Positions 20,722-30,707 of a stretch of DNA of 64,000 nt are shown here, one piece after another. This DNA is from VRUE01 sp963702575 (GTDB lineage: Bacteria; Actinomycetota; Thermoleophilia; Solirubrobacterales; 70-9): the NCBI GenBank assembly GCA_963702575.1, contig CAVPCU010000001.1, forward strand, positions 124,001 to 188,000, written 5' to 3'. Numbering within the stretch: position 1 is the stretch's first letter; the number at the start of each line of letters is the position of its first letter. The notes beneath the pieces were generated by a model. The model was given only the letters and a program-made list of their open reading frames with translations, did no database searches and had not been told where the DNA came from. A program made the translations under genes and the position numbers.

Positions 20722-21864
20722 TCAGCCGCCGGCGCCCGGCGCCGGGCGCTTGCCGAGGGTCACCTCGACCTGGGCGGTGCTGTTGTCGGAGTGCAGCACT
20801 TCGAGCGTCACCTTGTGCCCCGGCGGGAAGCCGGCGATGTCGCGGGCGAGGTCGTCGGGCCCGACCAGCTTGCGCCCGTCGACGGCGAGGATCGTGTCCC
20901 CCCCGACTTCGTATGGAACGGCCTGGAAGGTCAGCTTTTCGTCGCCGCCCTTCAGCCCCGCTTCGTCCGCCGGGCCGCCCGGCACGACTTCGGCGATCAG
21001 GCCGCCGAAGCTCGCGTCGAGGCCGAGCTTGCGGGCCAGCTGCGGGTAGAGGGCCTGGGTGGAGACGCCGATGTAGGCGTATTCGGCGGTGCCGTCCTGC
21101 TCGAGCTGGGCGAGCGAGCGTTTCACCGCCGAGATCGGCACGGCGAAGCCGACGCCGTCGCCGGAGCCCGAGTTGGTCTCGATCTGCTGGTTGATGCCGA
21201 TCACCCGGGCGCCGGCGTCGAGCAGCGGCCCGCCCGAGTTGCCCGGGTTGATCGCGGCGTCGGTCTGGATCGCTCCCTCGATCGCGAACTGGGTCAGCGA
21301 GCCGACCGAGCGGTTGGTCGCCGAGACGACGCCGACCGAGAGCGAGTGCTGCTCGCCGAAGGGGCTGCCGATCGCCGCCACCGGCTGGCCGACGACCAGT
21401 TCGCTGTCGTCGCCGAGCTCCAGCGGGTGCAGGGCGAAGCCGTCGGGCTGCACTTCGAGCAGGGCGACGTCGGCGTAGGGGTCGTAGCCGACGATCTTGG
21501 CCGGCAGCACGTTGCGGTTGGGGAATTCGACGAAGACGCCCTTGGCCTCGGTCCGCTGGCCGCCTTCGCCTTCGGTGACGACGTGCGCGTTGGTCACGAT
21601 CCTGCCGGAGGTGTCGAGGACGAAGCCCGACCCTTCGGCGCCGCTGCCTTCGAAGACCGAGCGGATCGTCACCACCCCGGGCGAAGCTTCGCGGTAGACC
21701 TTGGCGGCGTCGAAGCCGCTCGCCGCGCTCTCGACGACCACCTGGGTCGTCGTCTTCGCCGCTTCGCCTCCGCCGCCGTCCGTGCTACCGCTGCCGCCGC
21801 AGCCGGCGAGCAGCGCCAGCGCCAGCGCCGCCGGCGCCATCAGGCCGGCCCGGCGGCGGCTCAC
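20722..21864 (-). CDS. HtrA/DegP-like serine protease, lipoprotein
   Basis: The protein is 380 residues. The lipobox LLAGC places the acylated Cys at residue 22, followed by a Gly/Ser/Thr linker. The chymotrypsin-fold catalytic triad is His94 (TNAHVV), Asp132 (YADVALLEV) and Ser210 (NPGNSGGP). A C-terminal PDZ domain (about 275-375) carries IGVSTQALYPQLARKLGL and DTILAVDGRKL. Such proteases degrade or sense misfolded envelope proteins outside the membrane. The start overlaps the histidine kinase stop (ATGA), so the two-component system and protease form one operon, suggesting an envelope-stress circuit. Confidence 0.92.
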   Translation of the reverse strand: MSRRRAGLMAPAALALALLAGCGGSGSTDGGGGEAAKTTTQVVVESAASGFDAAKVYREASPGVVTIRSVFEGSGAEGSGFVLDTSGRIVTNAHVVTEGEGGQRTEAKGVFVEFPNRNVLPAKIVGYDPYADVALLEVQPDGFALHPLELGDDSELVVGQPVAAIGSPFGEQHSLSVGVVSATNRSVGSLTQFAIEGAIQTDAAINPGNSGGPLLDAGARVIGINQQIETNSGSGDGVGFAVPISAVKRSLAQLEQDGTAEYAYIGVSTQALYPQLARKLGLDASFGGLIAEVVPGGPADEAGLKGGDEKLTFQAVPYEVGGDTILAVDGRKLVGPDDLARDIAGFPPGHKVTLEVLHSDNSTAQVEVTLGKRPAPGAGG

Positions 21865-22918
21865 GCCGGCGCCTTCAGCGGGGCCTGCGCGGGAGCGACG
21901 GGCTGGGTGCTGCCCGGGGCAGGGGGCAGTTCGAGGGTGAAGGCGGTGAAGGCGTTGCTCGCCGCGGCCGTCATCCGCCCTTCCATCCGCTGCGCCAGCT
22001 CGGCGGCGATCGCCAGGCCGAGCCCGGAGCCGCCGGCCGCGTCGCCGGTGAAGAAGCGCTCGAACATGCGCTCGCGGACCGAATCGGGAATGCTGGGCCC
22101 GTCGTCGGACACGGTCAGCTCGGCGCGCTGGTTGACGGTGTAGGTCGTCACGGTTATACGGACGCCCCTCGGGGTGTGGGTGAGGGCGTTGTCGAGCAGG
22201 ATACGGATGATCTGGCGCACGCGGTTGGCGTCGGCGCGGGCGGTCACCGGCTGCTCGGCCAGGTGCAGCTCCAGCCGCGAGCCGCGCAGCGCGGCTCGCG
22301 GGCCGAGCTCGCGCGCGAGCTCCTCGGCGAGCGGGTTGAGATCGACCCCGCGCGCCGTCAGCAAGACTCCGCCCGCGTCGAGCTGGGAGAGGTCGAGCAG
22401 GTCGGTGGTCAGCTTGGTCAGGCGCTCGATCTGCTCGCGCATCGTGCGCACGAACTCATCGCGGTCCAGCGGCTCGGGGTCTTCGTCCTCGAGCAGCTCG
22501 AGGAAGCCGCTGAGGCTGAAGATCGGCGTGCGCAGCTCGTGCGAGGCGTTGGCGACGAACTGCTTGCGGACGCCGTCGAGCTCGGCCAGCCGGCGCTGCA
22601 TCTCGTTGAACGTCCGCGCCAGCCGGCCGAGTTCGCCGGAGTGGTCGACCGGGATGCGGTTGCCGAAGTCGCCTTCGGCGACCTTGCGGGCCGTTTTCTC
22701 GATTTCCCGCACCCGCTTCGCCACCACGACGGCGAAGTGGACGCCGACCGCGAGGGCGAGCAGCAGCGCGAGCCCGGCTCCGACCAGGATCGGTTGCGCC
22801 TCCTCGTGGTGGCCGCCGACGACCACCACCCAGAGGACGATGATGAGCGACGTGCCTGCCCCGATCGTCAGCGCGACCGTCGTGATCATGCTGCCGAGCG
22901 GGGTGAGGCGGAGCGTCT

Positions 22919-22922
<4 letters not shown>
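21861..22922 (-). CDS. Sensor histidine kinase
   Basis: The protein is 353 residues. Two N-terminal transmembrane helices (about 12-37 and 44-68) are separated by only a few residues (GGHHEEAQ), so there is essentially no extracellular sensor domain. A HAMP domain follows (about 69-120), then the HisKA domain with phospho-acceptor His128 (ASHELRTP). The HATPase domain has IRILLDNALTHTPRG (N box), VSDDGPSIP (G1) and GGSGLGLAIAAELAQ (G2). The start overlaps the response regulator stop by four bases. The minimal sensor region suggests it senses the membrane itself or a partner protein. A His-His pair in the loop might bind metal. Confidence 0.93.
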
Positions 22923-23614
<692 letters not shown>

Positions 23615-23686
23615 GCGCGAAAGGGTACCGCCGCGTCTCAATTCGTTACCGCCGCGGTATTGGACGTATGTGCGAGTACCAAGAAC

Positions 23687-23713
23687 TAAGGGTCTGGCCG
23701 CGACAGCCGATAG
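23687..23713 (+). promoter_or_regulatory. Sigma-28 (FliA/SigD)-type promoter
   Basis: TAAGGGTC (23687-23694), an 11-base spacer and GCCGATAG (23706-23713) match the flagellar sigma-28 consensus TAAAGTTT-N11-GCCGATAA very well in the -10 half and in the spacing. The ATG of the FlgM-like gene follows 10 bases after the -10. In enteric and Bacillus systems flgM is itself read by sigma-28. Confidence 0.7.
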
Positions 23714-23723
23714 CAAGCTTCAG

Positions 23724-23903
23724 ATGAACGGGCAGCAGCTGAAGACACTGGTCGAGAGCGGGCACTACCACCCGCAGCCCGAGCGGATCGCGCAGGCGAT
23801 GCTGCGCCGCCGCGCCGTGCGCGAGCTGCTGATCGGCGGGGGAACCTTCAGGCCAACTGGTCGAATCCGACCGGTTGGAGAAACCCCCCGCCAGGCAGCC
23901 TGA
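23724..23903 (+). CDS. FlgM-like anti-sigma-28 factor, 59 residues
   Basis: The first 35 residues (MNGQQLKTLVESGHYHPQ then PERIAQAMLRRRAVRELL) match the C-terminal, sigma-binding part of FlgM, where IESGxYxPDPxKIAExML is typical. The disordered N-terminal half of a normal FlgM is missing. The last ~18 residues run through a hairpin at the end of thiL, so the true C-terminus may be different. FlgM holds the flagellar sigma factor inactive until the hook is finished. A sigma-28-type promoter lies directly upstream, so the gene would be feedback-controlled. No flagellar genes are in the window, so it is an isolated regulator here. Confidence 0.6.
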   Translation: MNGQQLKTLVESGHYHPQPERIAQAMLRRRAVRELLIGGGTFRPTGRIRPVGETPRQAA

Positions 23904-24755
23904 TCTCGACTCCCTCGCCGGCGACCGCCTCGCCGATCGCGGTCAGCCCCGGCCCGCCCGTGTCCGCCACCGCCGCGGTGGCTGCGGCGAGGCGCTCCGG
24001 CGGCAGCGCCGCCAGCAGCTCGTAGTCTTCGCCGCCCGTCGCGGCCAGCTCCACTGGGTCGCGCCCGGCTGCCGCGGCGGCCTCGGCGAGCCCGGCGGCG
24101 AGGGGCAGCTCGGCGGCGTCGATCCGCAGGCGCACGCCGCTCGCCTCGGCGAGGTGGCGGGCGTCGCCGCCGAGCCCGTCGCTGAGGTCGATCATCGCCC
24201 GCGCCCCTGCCGCGGCGAGCGCGCGGCCGGCGGCGAGGCGGGGGCGCGGCTCCAGCCCCGCCGCGGCGCCGCCGAGCCCGCCGGTGAGGACGAGGAGATC
24301 GCCCGGCCGAGCGCCGGAGCGCCCGACCAGCTCCCCGGCGCGCGCCGCGTGGCCGACCACGGTCACCGCCACGGTCAGCGCCGGGGCACGGGTGACGTCC
24401 CCGCCCGCCAGGGTCGTCCCGGTCTCCCGGGCGACCTCGAGCAGGCCGTCGAGCAGCTCGAGGCAGCCGGCCTCGTCGAGGTCGGGGGGCACGCCGAGGA
24501 AGACGTAGGCCTCGCCCGCCCCGCGCCCATCGCCGCCAGGTCGGACAGCGCCGTGGCGAGCGCCTTGCGGCCGATCTGGGCGAGGCTCGTCTGCTCGCGG
24601 CGGAAGTGGACGCCGTCGACGATCGCGTCCACCGAGGTCGCCGTGACCCCTTCGGCCTCGACGATCGCGGCGTCGTCGCCGCTGCCGAGCAGCACCCGCG
24701 GGTGCGGCGGCGGCAGCCGTTCGCGCACCCGCGCCAAGAGCTCGAACTCGCCCAT
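23848..24755 (-). CDS. thiL: Thiamine-monophosphate kinase (one frameshift)
   Basis: ThiL phosphorylates thiamine monophosphate to the active diphosphate. Landmarks are LLGSGDDAAIV (start of the nucleotide/Mg site), TSVDAIVDGVHFRREQTSLAQIG, GRKALATALSDLAAMGA, and after a shift near 24525, LAGGDVTRAPALTVAVTV, MIDLSDGLGGDARHLAEAS and ATGGEDYELLAALPP. Length after correction, about 302 residues, is normal. The start is the ATG at 24755 (MGEFELLARV). It is divergent from the membrane protein at 24821. Confidence 0.9.
23853..23878. terminator. Hairpin between converging flgM-like and thiL genes
   Basis: CCAACTGGTCG (23853-23863) pairs with CGACCGGTTGG (23868-23878) around the loop AATC, with one G-T pair. 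It overlaps the last codons of both genes. No U-tract follows in the plus direction (AGAAACCCCCC), so the termination role is uncertain. Confidence 0.55.
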
Positions 24756-24820
24756 GCGCCCATTCTCCCCCGCCGGCGCCCCCGGCGGCCAGCCTGGCCC
24801 GTCACTATGGTGACGGCGCA

Positions 24821-25903
24821 GTGGGGAACGGGCAGCCACTCCTACACCGCATCGGCGAAGCGGCAGCGCGCTTCGGCACGCGGCCGCCGCGCAGCAAGCG
24901 CGTCCGTCTCGCGATCCAGCTCGGGATCGCGATCCTCGTCTTCGGCTTCCTCGTCCTCACCGTCGTCGACCAGTGGGCGGAGATCCAGAGCAAGGGCGTC
25001 CACTTCCACGTCGTCTGGCTGGTCCCGGCGTTCGTCGTCCTGCCGGTCTTCTACGCGCTCAGCGCCTTCGGCTGGGACCTGATCCTGCGCTTCCTCGGCT
25101 ACCGGATCGGCTTCGGCCGGGCGCAGGTCGCGTGGGGCCAGCCGCTGCTGGCCCGCTACGTGCCGGGCAGCGTCCTCTACGTGCTCGGCCGCGTGCTGCT
25201 CTCCGAGCGGGCGGGGGTGCCGCGCCGGATCACCCTCGCCAGCATCGTCTACGAGCAGGCGATCTCGGCGATCTCGGCGGTCGGCGTCGCCGCCTACTTC
25301 TTCATCAGCCACCCCGATCTCCAGGGCCAGCCGCTGCGCTGGGCGGTGCTGCTGCTCGTCCCCGCCGGGATCGCGCTGCTGCACCCGCGGATCTTCGGCC
25401 CGCTCGCCGACCGCGTCCTGCGCGCCTTCGGCCGCGAGCCGCTGCCGGTCGTCGTCTCGCTGCCCGGGGTGATCGTGCTGGTGCTGTTCTACGCCTTCAA
25501 CTGGGGGGTGGTGGCGGTCGGCATCTACTGCGTCGCCCGTTCGGTCTCCGACATCCCGCTGAGCGACATCCCGGTGGTCGGCTCGGCGCAGGCGGTCGGC
25601 TACGTCGCGGCGCTGATCACGCTCGTCTTCCCCGCCGGCCTCGGCATCCGCGACGCCGCCTTCGCCTGGGCGGTCAAGGGGGCGGTGCCGGGCAAGAGCT
25701 TCGCCGTCGGCTCGCTGATCGCGATCGCGGTGCGCGGCGTGCTGACGATCGTCGAGCTGATGTACGTCGGGGTCGTGACGGCGATGGGCCGGCGCGAGGG
25801 TTGGGCGATCCCGACCGGCGTGCTGCACCCGTCGGCGGAGGAGCAGGCCGATGGTCCGCCGACCCCTGCCGAAACCCCGATCCACTCGCCTGAGGTGTTG
25901 TAG
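24821..25903 (+). CDS. Lysylphosphatidylglycerol synthase-like / UPF0104 flippase-type membrane protein
   Basis: The protein is 360 residues from GTG 24821, with about eight hydrophobic helices. They include AIQLGIAILVFGFLVLTVV, VVWLVPAFVVLPVFYALSAF, WAVLLLVPAGIALL and VIVLVLFYAFNWGVVAVGIYC. The conserved block YVAALITLVFPAGLGIRDAAFAWAVKG contains the P-x-G-x-G-x-R/E-D motif of the LPG-synthase transmembrane family. Relatives act as lipid or glycolipid flippases or partner glycosyltransferases. The gene starts 65 bp from thiL on the other strand. A short acidic Pro-rich tail ends at the TAG that is also the first base of a large inverted repeat. Confidence 0.75.
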   Translation: MGNGQPLLHRIGEAAARFGTRPPRSKRVRLAIQLGIAILVFGFLVLTVVDQWAEIQSKGVHFHVVWLVPAFVVLPVFYALSAFGWDLILRFLGYRIGFGRAQVAWGQPLLARYVPGSVLYVLGRVLLSERAGVPRRITLASIVYEQAISAISAVGVAAYFFISHPDLQGQPLRWAVLLLVPAGIALLHPRIFGPLADRVLRAFGREPLPVVVSLPGVIVLVLFYAFNWGVVAVGIYCVARSVSDIPLSDIPVVGSAQAVGYVAALITLVFPAGLGIRDAAFAWAVKGAVPGKSFAVGSLIAIAVRGVLTIVELMYVGVVTAMGRREGWAIPTGVLHPSAEEQADGPPTPAETPIHSPEVL

Positions 25904-26028
25904 GGGGAGGGAGGGGGTGTCCCCTGCCCCGACTCGCGTCCGGCCACGAAGGGCCCGCTGGGTTCGAACGTCGGTTTGCCGGCCGCTCTGAGTATCCGCC
26001 GGTTCAGGGGACACCCCCTCCCTCCCCC
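25903..26028. repeat. Perfect 24-bp inverted repeat around a 78-bp core
   Basis: The arms 25903-25926 and 26005-26028 are perfect reverse complements with a G-rich core (GGGAGGGGGTGTCCCCTG). The 78-bp centre includes CGGCC/GGCCG pairing partners and a GGGTTCGAACG stretch that resembles a T-loop but forms no tRNA. The element lies between two converging genes. The long stem may terminate both, but its length and similarity to the 17568-17713 element suggest a palindromic repeat family. Confidence 0.85.
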
Positions 26029-26104
26029 GACCAGAGCCCCGGGGGAGCTCCCGACACCATCCGCAGCGAGGCACGCCTACGTTGAGACGCATGAGCGAAA
26101 GCTG

Positions 26105-27219
26105 CTACAGCGGCACGCGGGCGAAGAGCTGGAAGCGCCGTCAGGGCGAGCGTCAGTAGCTGAAGCGGCCTGTCGCGGGAGAGAGCTACTAGCGGGAGGG
26201 CGAGGATCAGGTACCAGGGGAGGAGCCAGGCGGTGGCCAGGAGGAGGGCGAGGCTGGCCCAGGCGGCGTTGCGGAGCCAGTCGCGGCCGCGCCAGGTGCG
26301 GACCAGGAGGTAGGCGAAGAGGGCGGCGTAGAGGATCAGCGCGGCGGCGCGGACCGCGGAGGGGTCGAGGCCGGTCAGGCGGGAGAAGGTGCTCGGGACG
26401 CTCAGGTGGGTGGTCTTGCTCTGGCGATGGCCGAGCAGGTCGAGGGCGTGGAGCCAGTGCCAGCCGAAGGCGAAATAGGCGGCGATGCCGATCGCGATCG
26501 CCGCCCCAGCCATGCCCGCCAGCAGGCGCGTCGCCTGTCCCCTCGCCACTCCGATTGCAGCCTTTTCCCCAATCTTGTGTGGAGAAAGCTGCAATCGCTG
26601 CGGTGCTCAGCAGGGCGAAGGGGGCGGCGACGGCGGCCGGGAGCTTGATCGCGGCGGCGAGGACGAAGGCCGCGCCGCCGCTCGCCGGGCGGGCGCTGAG
26701 GATCGCGGCGACGCCGATCGTCGCCGCCAGAGCCGCGATCGCGTCGTTGTGGCCGCCGCCGACGACCTGCAGGAGGACGACCGGGTTGAGGGCGACGAAG
26801 GCCGCGGCGCCGAGCGGGTTGACGCCGCGGCTCGGGGCGATCCGTGCGACGAGGAGGGCGATGCCCAGGACCGCCGCCCCGGCCGCCGCCTTCAGCGCCG
26901 CCACCGCCGCCCAGACCGGGAGCCAGGCGAGCGGGTAGGTGAGCGAGGGTGAAGAGCGGCCCGTAGGCGCTCGTCACGTGCGTCCAGGCGACGTGCGGCG
27001 TAGGCGGGGTCGGTGGGCACCGCATCGGGCCGGTAGACGTAGGGATCGAGTCCGTGCAGCACCCCGAGCCGGGCGTAATCGACGTAGCTGTATATGTCGT
27101 GCGAGAAGAGCGGCGGGACGGCGGCGAAGGCGGCGACGAGGAAGGCCGCCACCCACATCCCGGCGCCACGACAACTGCTGCTGTGTTCGCATAGCGGACA
27201 CGGCAGCAGACTCGTGCAC
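26105..27219 (-). CDS. GT-C type membrane glycosyltransferase, MptB/GT87-like (frameshifted)
   Basis: Pieces in three frames make one polytopic protein. MWVAAFLVAAFAAVPPLFSH comes first, then DIYSYVDYARLGVLHGLDPYVYRP, a D-x-x-S-Y loop typical of polyprenol-phosphate mannosyltransferases. THVTSAYGPLFTL, ALNPVVLLQVVGGGHNDAIAA (a conserved N-P and G-G-H-N-D motif) and several further helices follow. Frames change near 27160, 26995, 26945 and 26570. Ends are uncertain: GTG 27219 or ATG 27192 may start it, and the C-terminus is either the TAG at 26105 (QLFARVPL) or a read-through to 26004 into the right arm of the inverted repeat. It likely adds sugars to an envelope glycolipid. Confidence 0.6.
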
Positions 27220-27226
27220 CGGTGCG

Positions 27227-29376
27227 CTACTTGCCGCCTGCCGAGGTCGCCGTCGCCCACGCCCGCGCCTCCGTGGGATCCGTACGGGGGCGGGGGTGGC
27301 GGCACCGGGGTCGGTTCCTGGCCGACGCCCGGGGCGTAGGCGTTGGGGTCATAGCCGCCCGTCGCTTCGCGCCCCAGCCGTTCGGCTTCGCTTTCTTCCC
27401 CGCCGCCGTGGCCCGCCCCCACCGCCAGCCTTGCTCGGCGCCGCCGCGGTGAAGCTGCCGAAGAACGGCGCCCAGACGATCGGCGTCTTCGGTTCGGTGA
27501 ATTCCTCGCAGGGCACTTCGGCGCCGCTGTAGAGGTCGTGCCAGATTTCGGCCGGGAACGTCCCGCCGTAGACGGTGATCCCGTGCACGCTGGTCATTTC
27601 GATCGCGTTCGACTGCGGGTAGCCGACCCAGACGGCGGTCGCCAGGTTGGGCTGGATGCCGTCGAACCAGGCGTCGGTGAAGCGGTCGGTGGTGCCGGTC
27701 TTGCCGCCCTGGCCGGGGCAGCCGGTGTAGGCGGCGGTGCCGGTCCCTTCGACGATGTTGTCGTGCAGCAGGCGCCAGACCTGGTAGGCGACCGGCGCCG
27801 AGACGACGCGGCGCGGTTCGGCCCGTTCCGGACGGTCGACCCGGCCGCCGGGGAAGGCGACGCGGCGGATCGCCATCGGGTTGCGGTGGATGCCGCCGGC
27901 CGCCAGCGTCGCGTAGGCGTCGGCCATTTCCAGCGGCGAGACGCCGACCCGCAGCCCGCCCAGTCCCTCGGCCGGGATCCCGTCGAGCGGGCTGGTGACG
28001 CCCATCGACCTCGCCGTCGCGGCGACGTTCTTCGGTCCGACGTCGAGGTCGAGCTGGGCGAAGACGGTGTTGTCGGAGGCGACCGTCGCCTGCTGCAGGT
28101 TGACCCGCCCGAGGTAGCCCTCGTCGGCGGTGCTCACTTCCCAGTGGCCCCAGCGCGGCAGGTTGAGGTCGAGGTGCTTCGAGGTGTAGTAGGTCGTGTA
28201 GGGGTCGATCCCCTGCTTGATCGCCGTCGTCAGCACGAACATCTTGAAGGTCGAGCCGGGCTGGCGGTGGCCCTGGGCGGCGAGGTTGAACTTGCTCCGC
28301 CCGTAGTCGGAGCTCGTCGCCATCGCCAGGATGCGGCCGCTGCGGGGGTCGATCGAGACCAGCGCCGAGGAGGGGTCTTCGGGGTAGGGCAGCGCCGAGC
28401 GCATCGCCTCGGTCCCGACTTCCTGCAGGCGCGGCTCGATCGTCGTGTAGACCCGCAGGCCGCCCTTGCGCACCGTGTTCACGCCGTAGGCTTCGATCAG
28501 CTTCGCCTCGACGTAGTCGAAGAAGTAGGGCTGGCGCTTGCCGAAGAAGGCCCGGTCGAGGTGAAGCTCGAGCCCGCTGCGCTGCGCCGCCTCGGCCTGC
28601 GCGTGGGTGACGTAGCCCTGTTCGGCCATCTTCGCCAGGACTTCGTCGCGGCGCGCCCGCGCGGCGCGTGGGTTCAGCACCGGGTTGTATTCGGTCGGCG
28701 CTTGCGGCAGGCCGGCGAGCAGCGCCGCCTGCGCCAGCGTCAGCTTCGAGACCGGCTTGGAGAAGTAGATCCTCGCCGCGGCGCCGACCCCGACCGCCGT
28801 CGCGCCGTCGATCGTCCCGTAGGAGGCGGTGTTGAGGTACTGGCCGAGGATCTGGCGCCGCGAGTGGCGTTCGGCGTACTCGATCGCCAGCTTGGCCTCG
28901 ATGATCTTGCGTTCGAGCGTCCGCGCCGGGTGGGAGATGCAGAGGTTGCGGACCAGCTGCTGGGCGATCGTCGAGCCGCCCTCGACGGTCTTCCCCGCTT
29001 CGAGGTCCTTGAGCGCCGCGCGGGCGATCCCCTCGGGGTCGACGCCGCCGTGTTCGTAGAAGCGCTGGTCCTCGATCGCCACGGTGGCGTGCTGGAGGCT
29101 CTTCGGGATGCGCCCGATCGAGGCCGGCACGCGGGCTTCTTCGGAGGCGATCCGGCCGAGCACGCTGCCGTCGGCGGCGTAGAGGATCGAGTTGCCGCTG
29201 CGGTCGACCGGCTTGCAGGAGGCCAGCGAGGGCGCCTTGGCGGCGACGCCGAGCACCCAGGAGGTGACCGCGACCGCGCCGACCGCCAGCAGGGCGGCGA
29301 CGCCGACGCCGACCAGGAGCAGCTTCCCGCCGGCGCCGCCGCGGCGTCGCTGGCGTCGGCGATCGCGCTTGGTCAC
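27227..29376 (-). CDS. Class A penicillin-binding protein (glycosyltransferase-transpeptidase)
   Basis: The bifunctional enzyme polymerises and crosslinks peptidoglycan outside the membrane. A basic cytoplasmic N-terminus and one helix (about 18-43) precede the GT51 domain with catalytic Glu102 (IEDQRFYEHGG), GGSTIAQQLVRNL and AALLAGLPQAP. The transpeptidase domain has S-x-x-K (PGSTFKM), S-x-N (SDN) and K-T-G (GKTGTTD). Two cysteines, one at position 54 and one at the TGCPG site, may pair. The GTG start is at 29376. A Gly/Pro-rich tail begins at about residue 645, where a frame change near 27430 precedes the likely stop at 27227; the present frame instead stops at 27349. Confidence 0.92.
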
Positions 29377-29406
29377 GCGCCAAGCGTACTTCGCGCCGGG
29401 CGGGTC

Positions 29407-29823
29407 TCAGGCCTGCGTGTCTTCGGTCGAGAGGTTGTGGACGACGCTCTCGACCAGGAGCTGGTTGGGGATGACCACCGAGGTCCCGTCGCCGGGGTCG
29501 ACGTAGGTGTAGGAGAGGGTGATGTCGGTGACCCGGCCGGTCGTCTCTTCGAAGGCGATGCGGTCGCCGATCCGGATCGGCTGGGAGATCGCGATCTGCA
29601 CCCCGGCGACCATGTTGCCGATCGTGTGCTGGGCGGCGAAGCCGATGATCGCCGCCAGCACCGCGGTCGAGGCGAGGATGCCGGTGGCGAGGCGCTTCAG
29701 CTCGGTGAACTGGGCGAGCGCGATCGCCACCAGGACGAGGAAGACGATCAGGATGACGAGCCGGCGGAGGAAGCGCAGGCGCGTTCGCGTGGACCGCGAG
29801 ACCTGTGAGACTGGCGGCGTCAT
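29407..29823 (-). CDS. Small MscS-family mechanosensitive channel
   Basis: The protein is 138 residues: one hydrophobic helix (LVILIVFLVLVAIALAQF), a pore-lining helix with small residues (ATGILASTAVLAAIIGFAAQHTIGNMVAG) and the conserved beta domain (PIRIGDRIAFEETTGRVTDITLSYTYV, VVIPNQLLVESVVHNLS). Full-length MscS has two more N-terminal helices and a larger cytoplasmic domain, so this is a compact version. The ATG at 29823 lies directly on the divergent CPBP gene's ATG (shared CATG). It ends 30 bp before the penicillin-binding protein start, which fits an envelope-related operon. Confidence 0.85.
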   Translation of the reverse strand: MTPPVSQVSRSTRTRLRFLRRLVILIVFLVLVAIALAQFTELKRLATGILASTAVLAAIIGFAAQHTIGNMVAGVQIAISQPIRIGDRIAFEETTGRVTDITLSYTYVDPGDGTSVVIPNQLLVESVVHNLSTEDTQA

Positions 29824-30538
29824 GGAGGCAAACCTACCTGCGGAGCCGAGCGGGCAGGCCACTACCGCCGCCCGCTTCCCCTACGCGACCTGGGGCCCGC
29901 AGTTGGCAGTCGGCGGCGTGCTGCTCGCGCTCGCCGCCGGGATCGTGCTCGGCATCCCGGCGATCCTCGTCGACAACCCGACCAACGGGAACCTCAGCGA
30001 CGCGGCCAACGCGGTGGTGCAGCTGGCGACCGCGCTCGGCTTCCTGCTGGTGCCGATCGTTATCGCGAGCCGCTGGGGGGAGTCCTCGGTCGGCCAGGCG
30101 CTGCGCCGCCTCGGCGTGCGCCGCTTCGAGCCTTCGGCCTTCAAGTGGATGGGGGCGGCGATCGGCGCCTACCTGCTCTTCTCCGCCGTCTACGTCGCGA
30201 TCTTCGGCTCGCCGCAGCAGAAGGACATCGCCGAATCGTTCGGCGCCGTCCCGGTGCAGGTCCTGCTGATCGTCGTCGCCGCGCCGATCAGCGAGGAGGT
30301 CTGCTTTCGCGGCATGCTCTTCGGCGGCCTCCGCACCCGCCTGCCCCGCCTCGTCGCGGCGCTGATCAGCGCCATTGTCTTCGGCGGCCTCCACGCCCTC
30401 ACCGGCGACCTCAGCGTCGTGTTGGTGCTGACTGCCTTCGGCTTCATCCTCGCCCTGCTCTACGAGAAGACCGGCTCGATTATCCCCGGCATCCTCCTCC
30501 ACATGCTCAACAACTCGGTGGCCCTGCTGGGGCAATAG
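29822..30538 (+). CDS. CPBP-family intramembrane metalloprotease (CAAX/Abi type)
   Basis: The protein is 238 residues with about six to seven helices. All three family motifs are present: Glu158-Glu159 and Arg163 (SEEVCFRG), His191 (FGGLH) and His227 to Asn231 (HMLNN). Bacterial relatives process peptides or confer self-immunity to bacteriocins. The start ATG (29822) overlaps the divergent mscS start on the other strand, so each promoter must lie inside the other gene or one start is wrong. A GC-rich hairpin follows at 30564. Confidence 0.9.
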   Translation: MEANLPAEPSGQATTAARFPYATWGPQLAVGGVLLALAAGIVLGIPAILVDNPTNGNLSDAANAVVQLATALGFLLVPIVIASRWGESSVGQALRRLGVRRFEPSAFKWMGAAIGAYLLFSAVYVAIFGSPQQKDIAESFGAVPVQVLLIVVAAPISEEVCFRGMLFGGLRTRLPRLVAALISAIVFGGLHALTGDLSVVLVLTAFGFILALLYEKTGSIIPGILLHMLNNSVALLGQ

Positions 30539-30563
30539 CCGGACTGGACCCGGAGCAAAGAAA

Positions 30564-30583
30564 CGGCCCGCCAAAGCGGGCCG
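30564..30583. terminator. Terminator-like hairpin after the CPBP gene
   Basis: CGGCCCGC (30564-30571) pairs with GCGGGCCG (30576-30583) around CAAA, a perfect 8-bp stem 26 bases after the stop. No U-tract follows, as is common for actinobacterial terminators. Confidence 0.65.
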
Positions 30584-30707
30584 AATCTGGGTGACGGGGC
30601 ATATACCCCAACTGACTGACACTCGGAATGAACAGAGTACCAGCGGTACCCAGCGGAGGGCGGGGGACAAACCGGCCGGCCGAGGGGTTCGCCAGAATGC
30701 CCAGCCC

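Noticed and set aside
25960..25985. GGGTTCGAACG inside the inverted repeat resembles a tRNA T-loop.
   Set aside because: No other tRNA arms can be folded around it; it belongs to the palindromic element.
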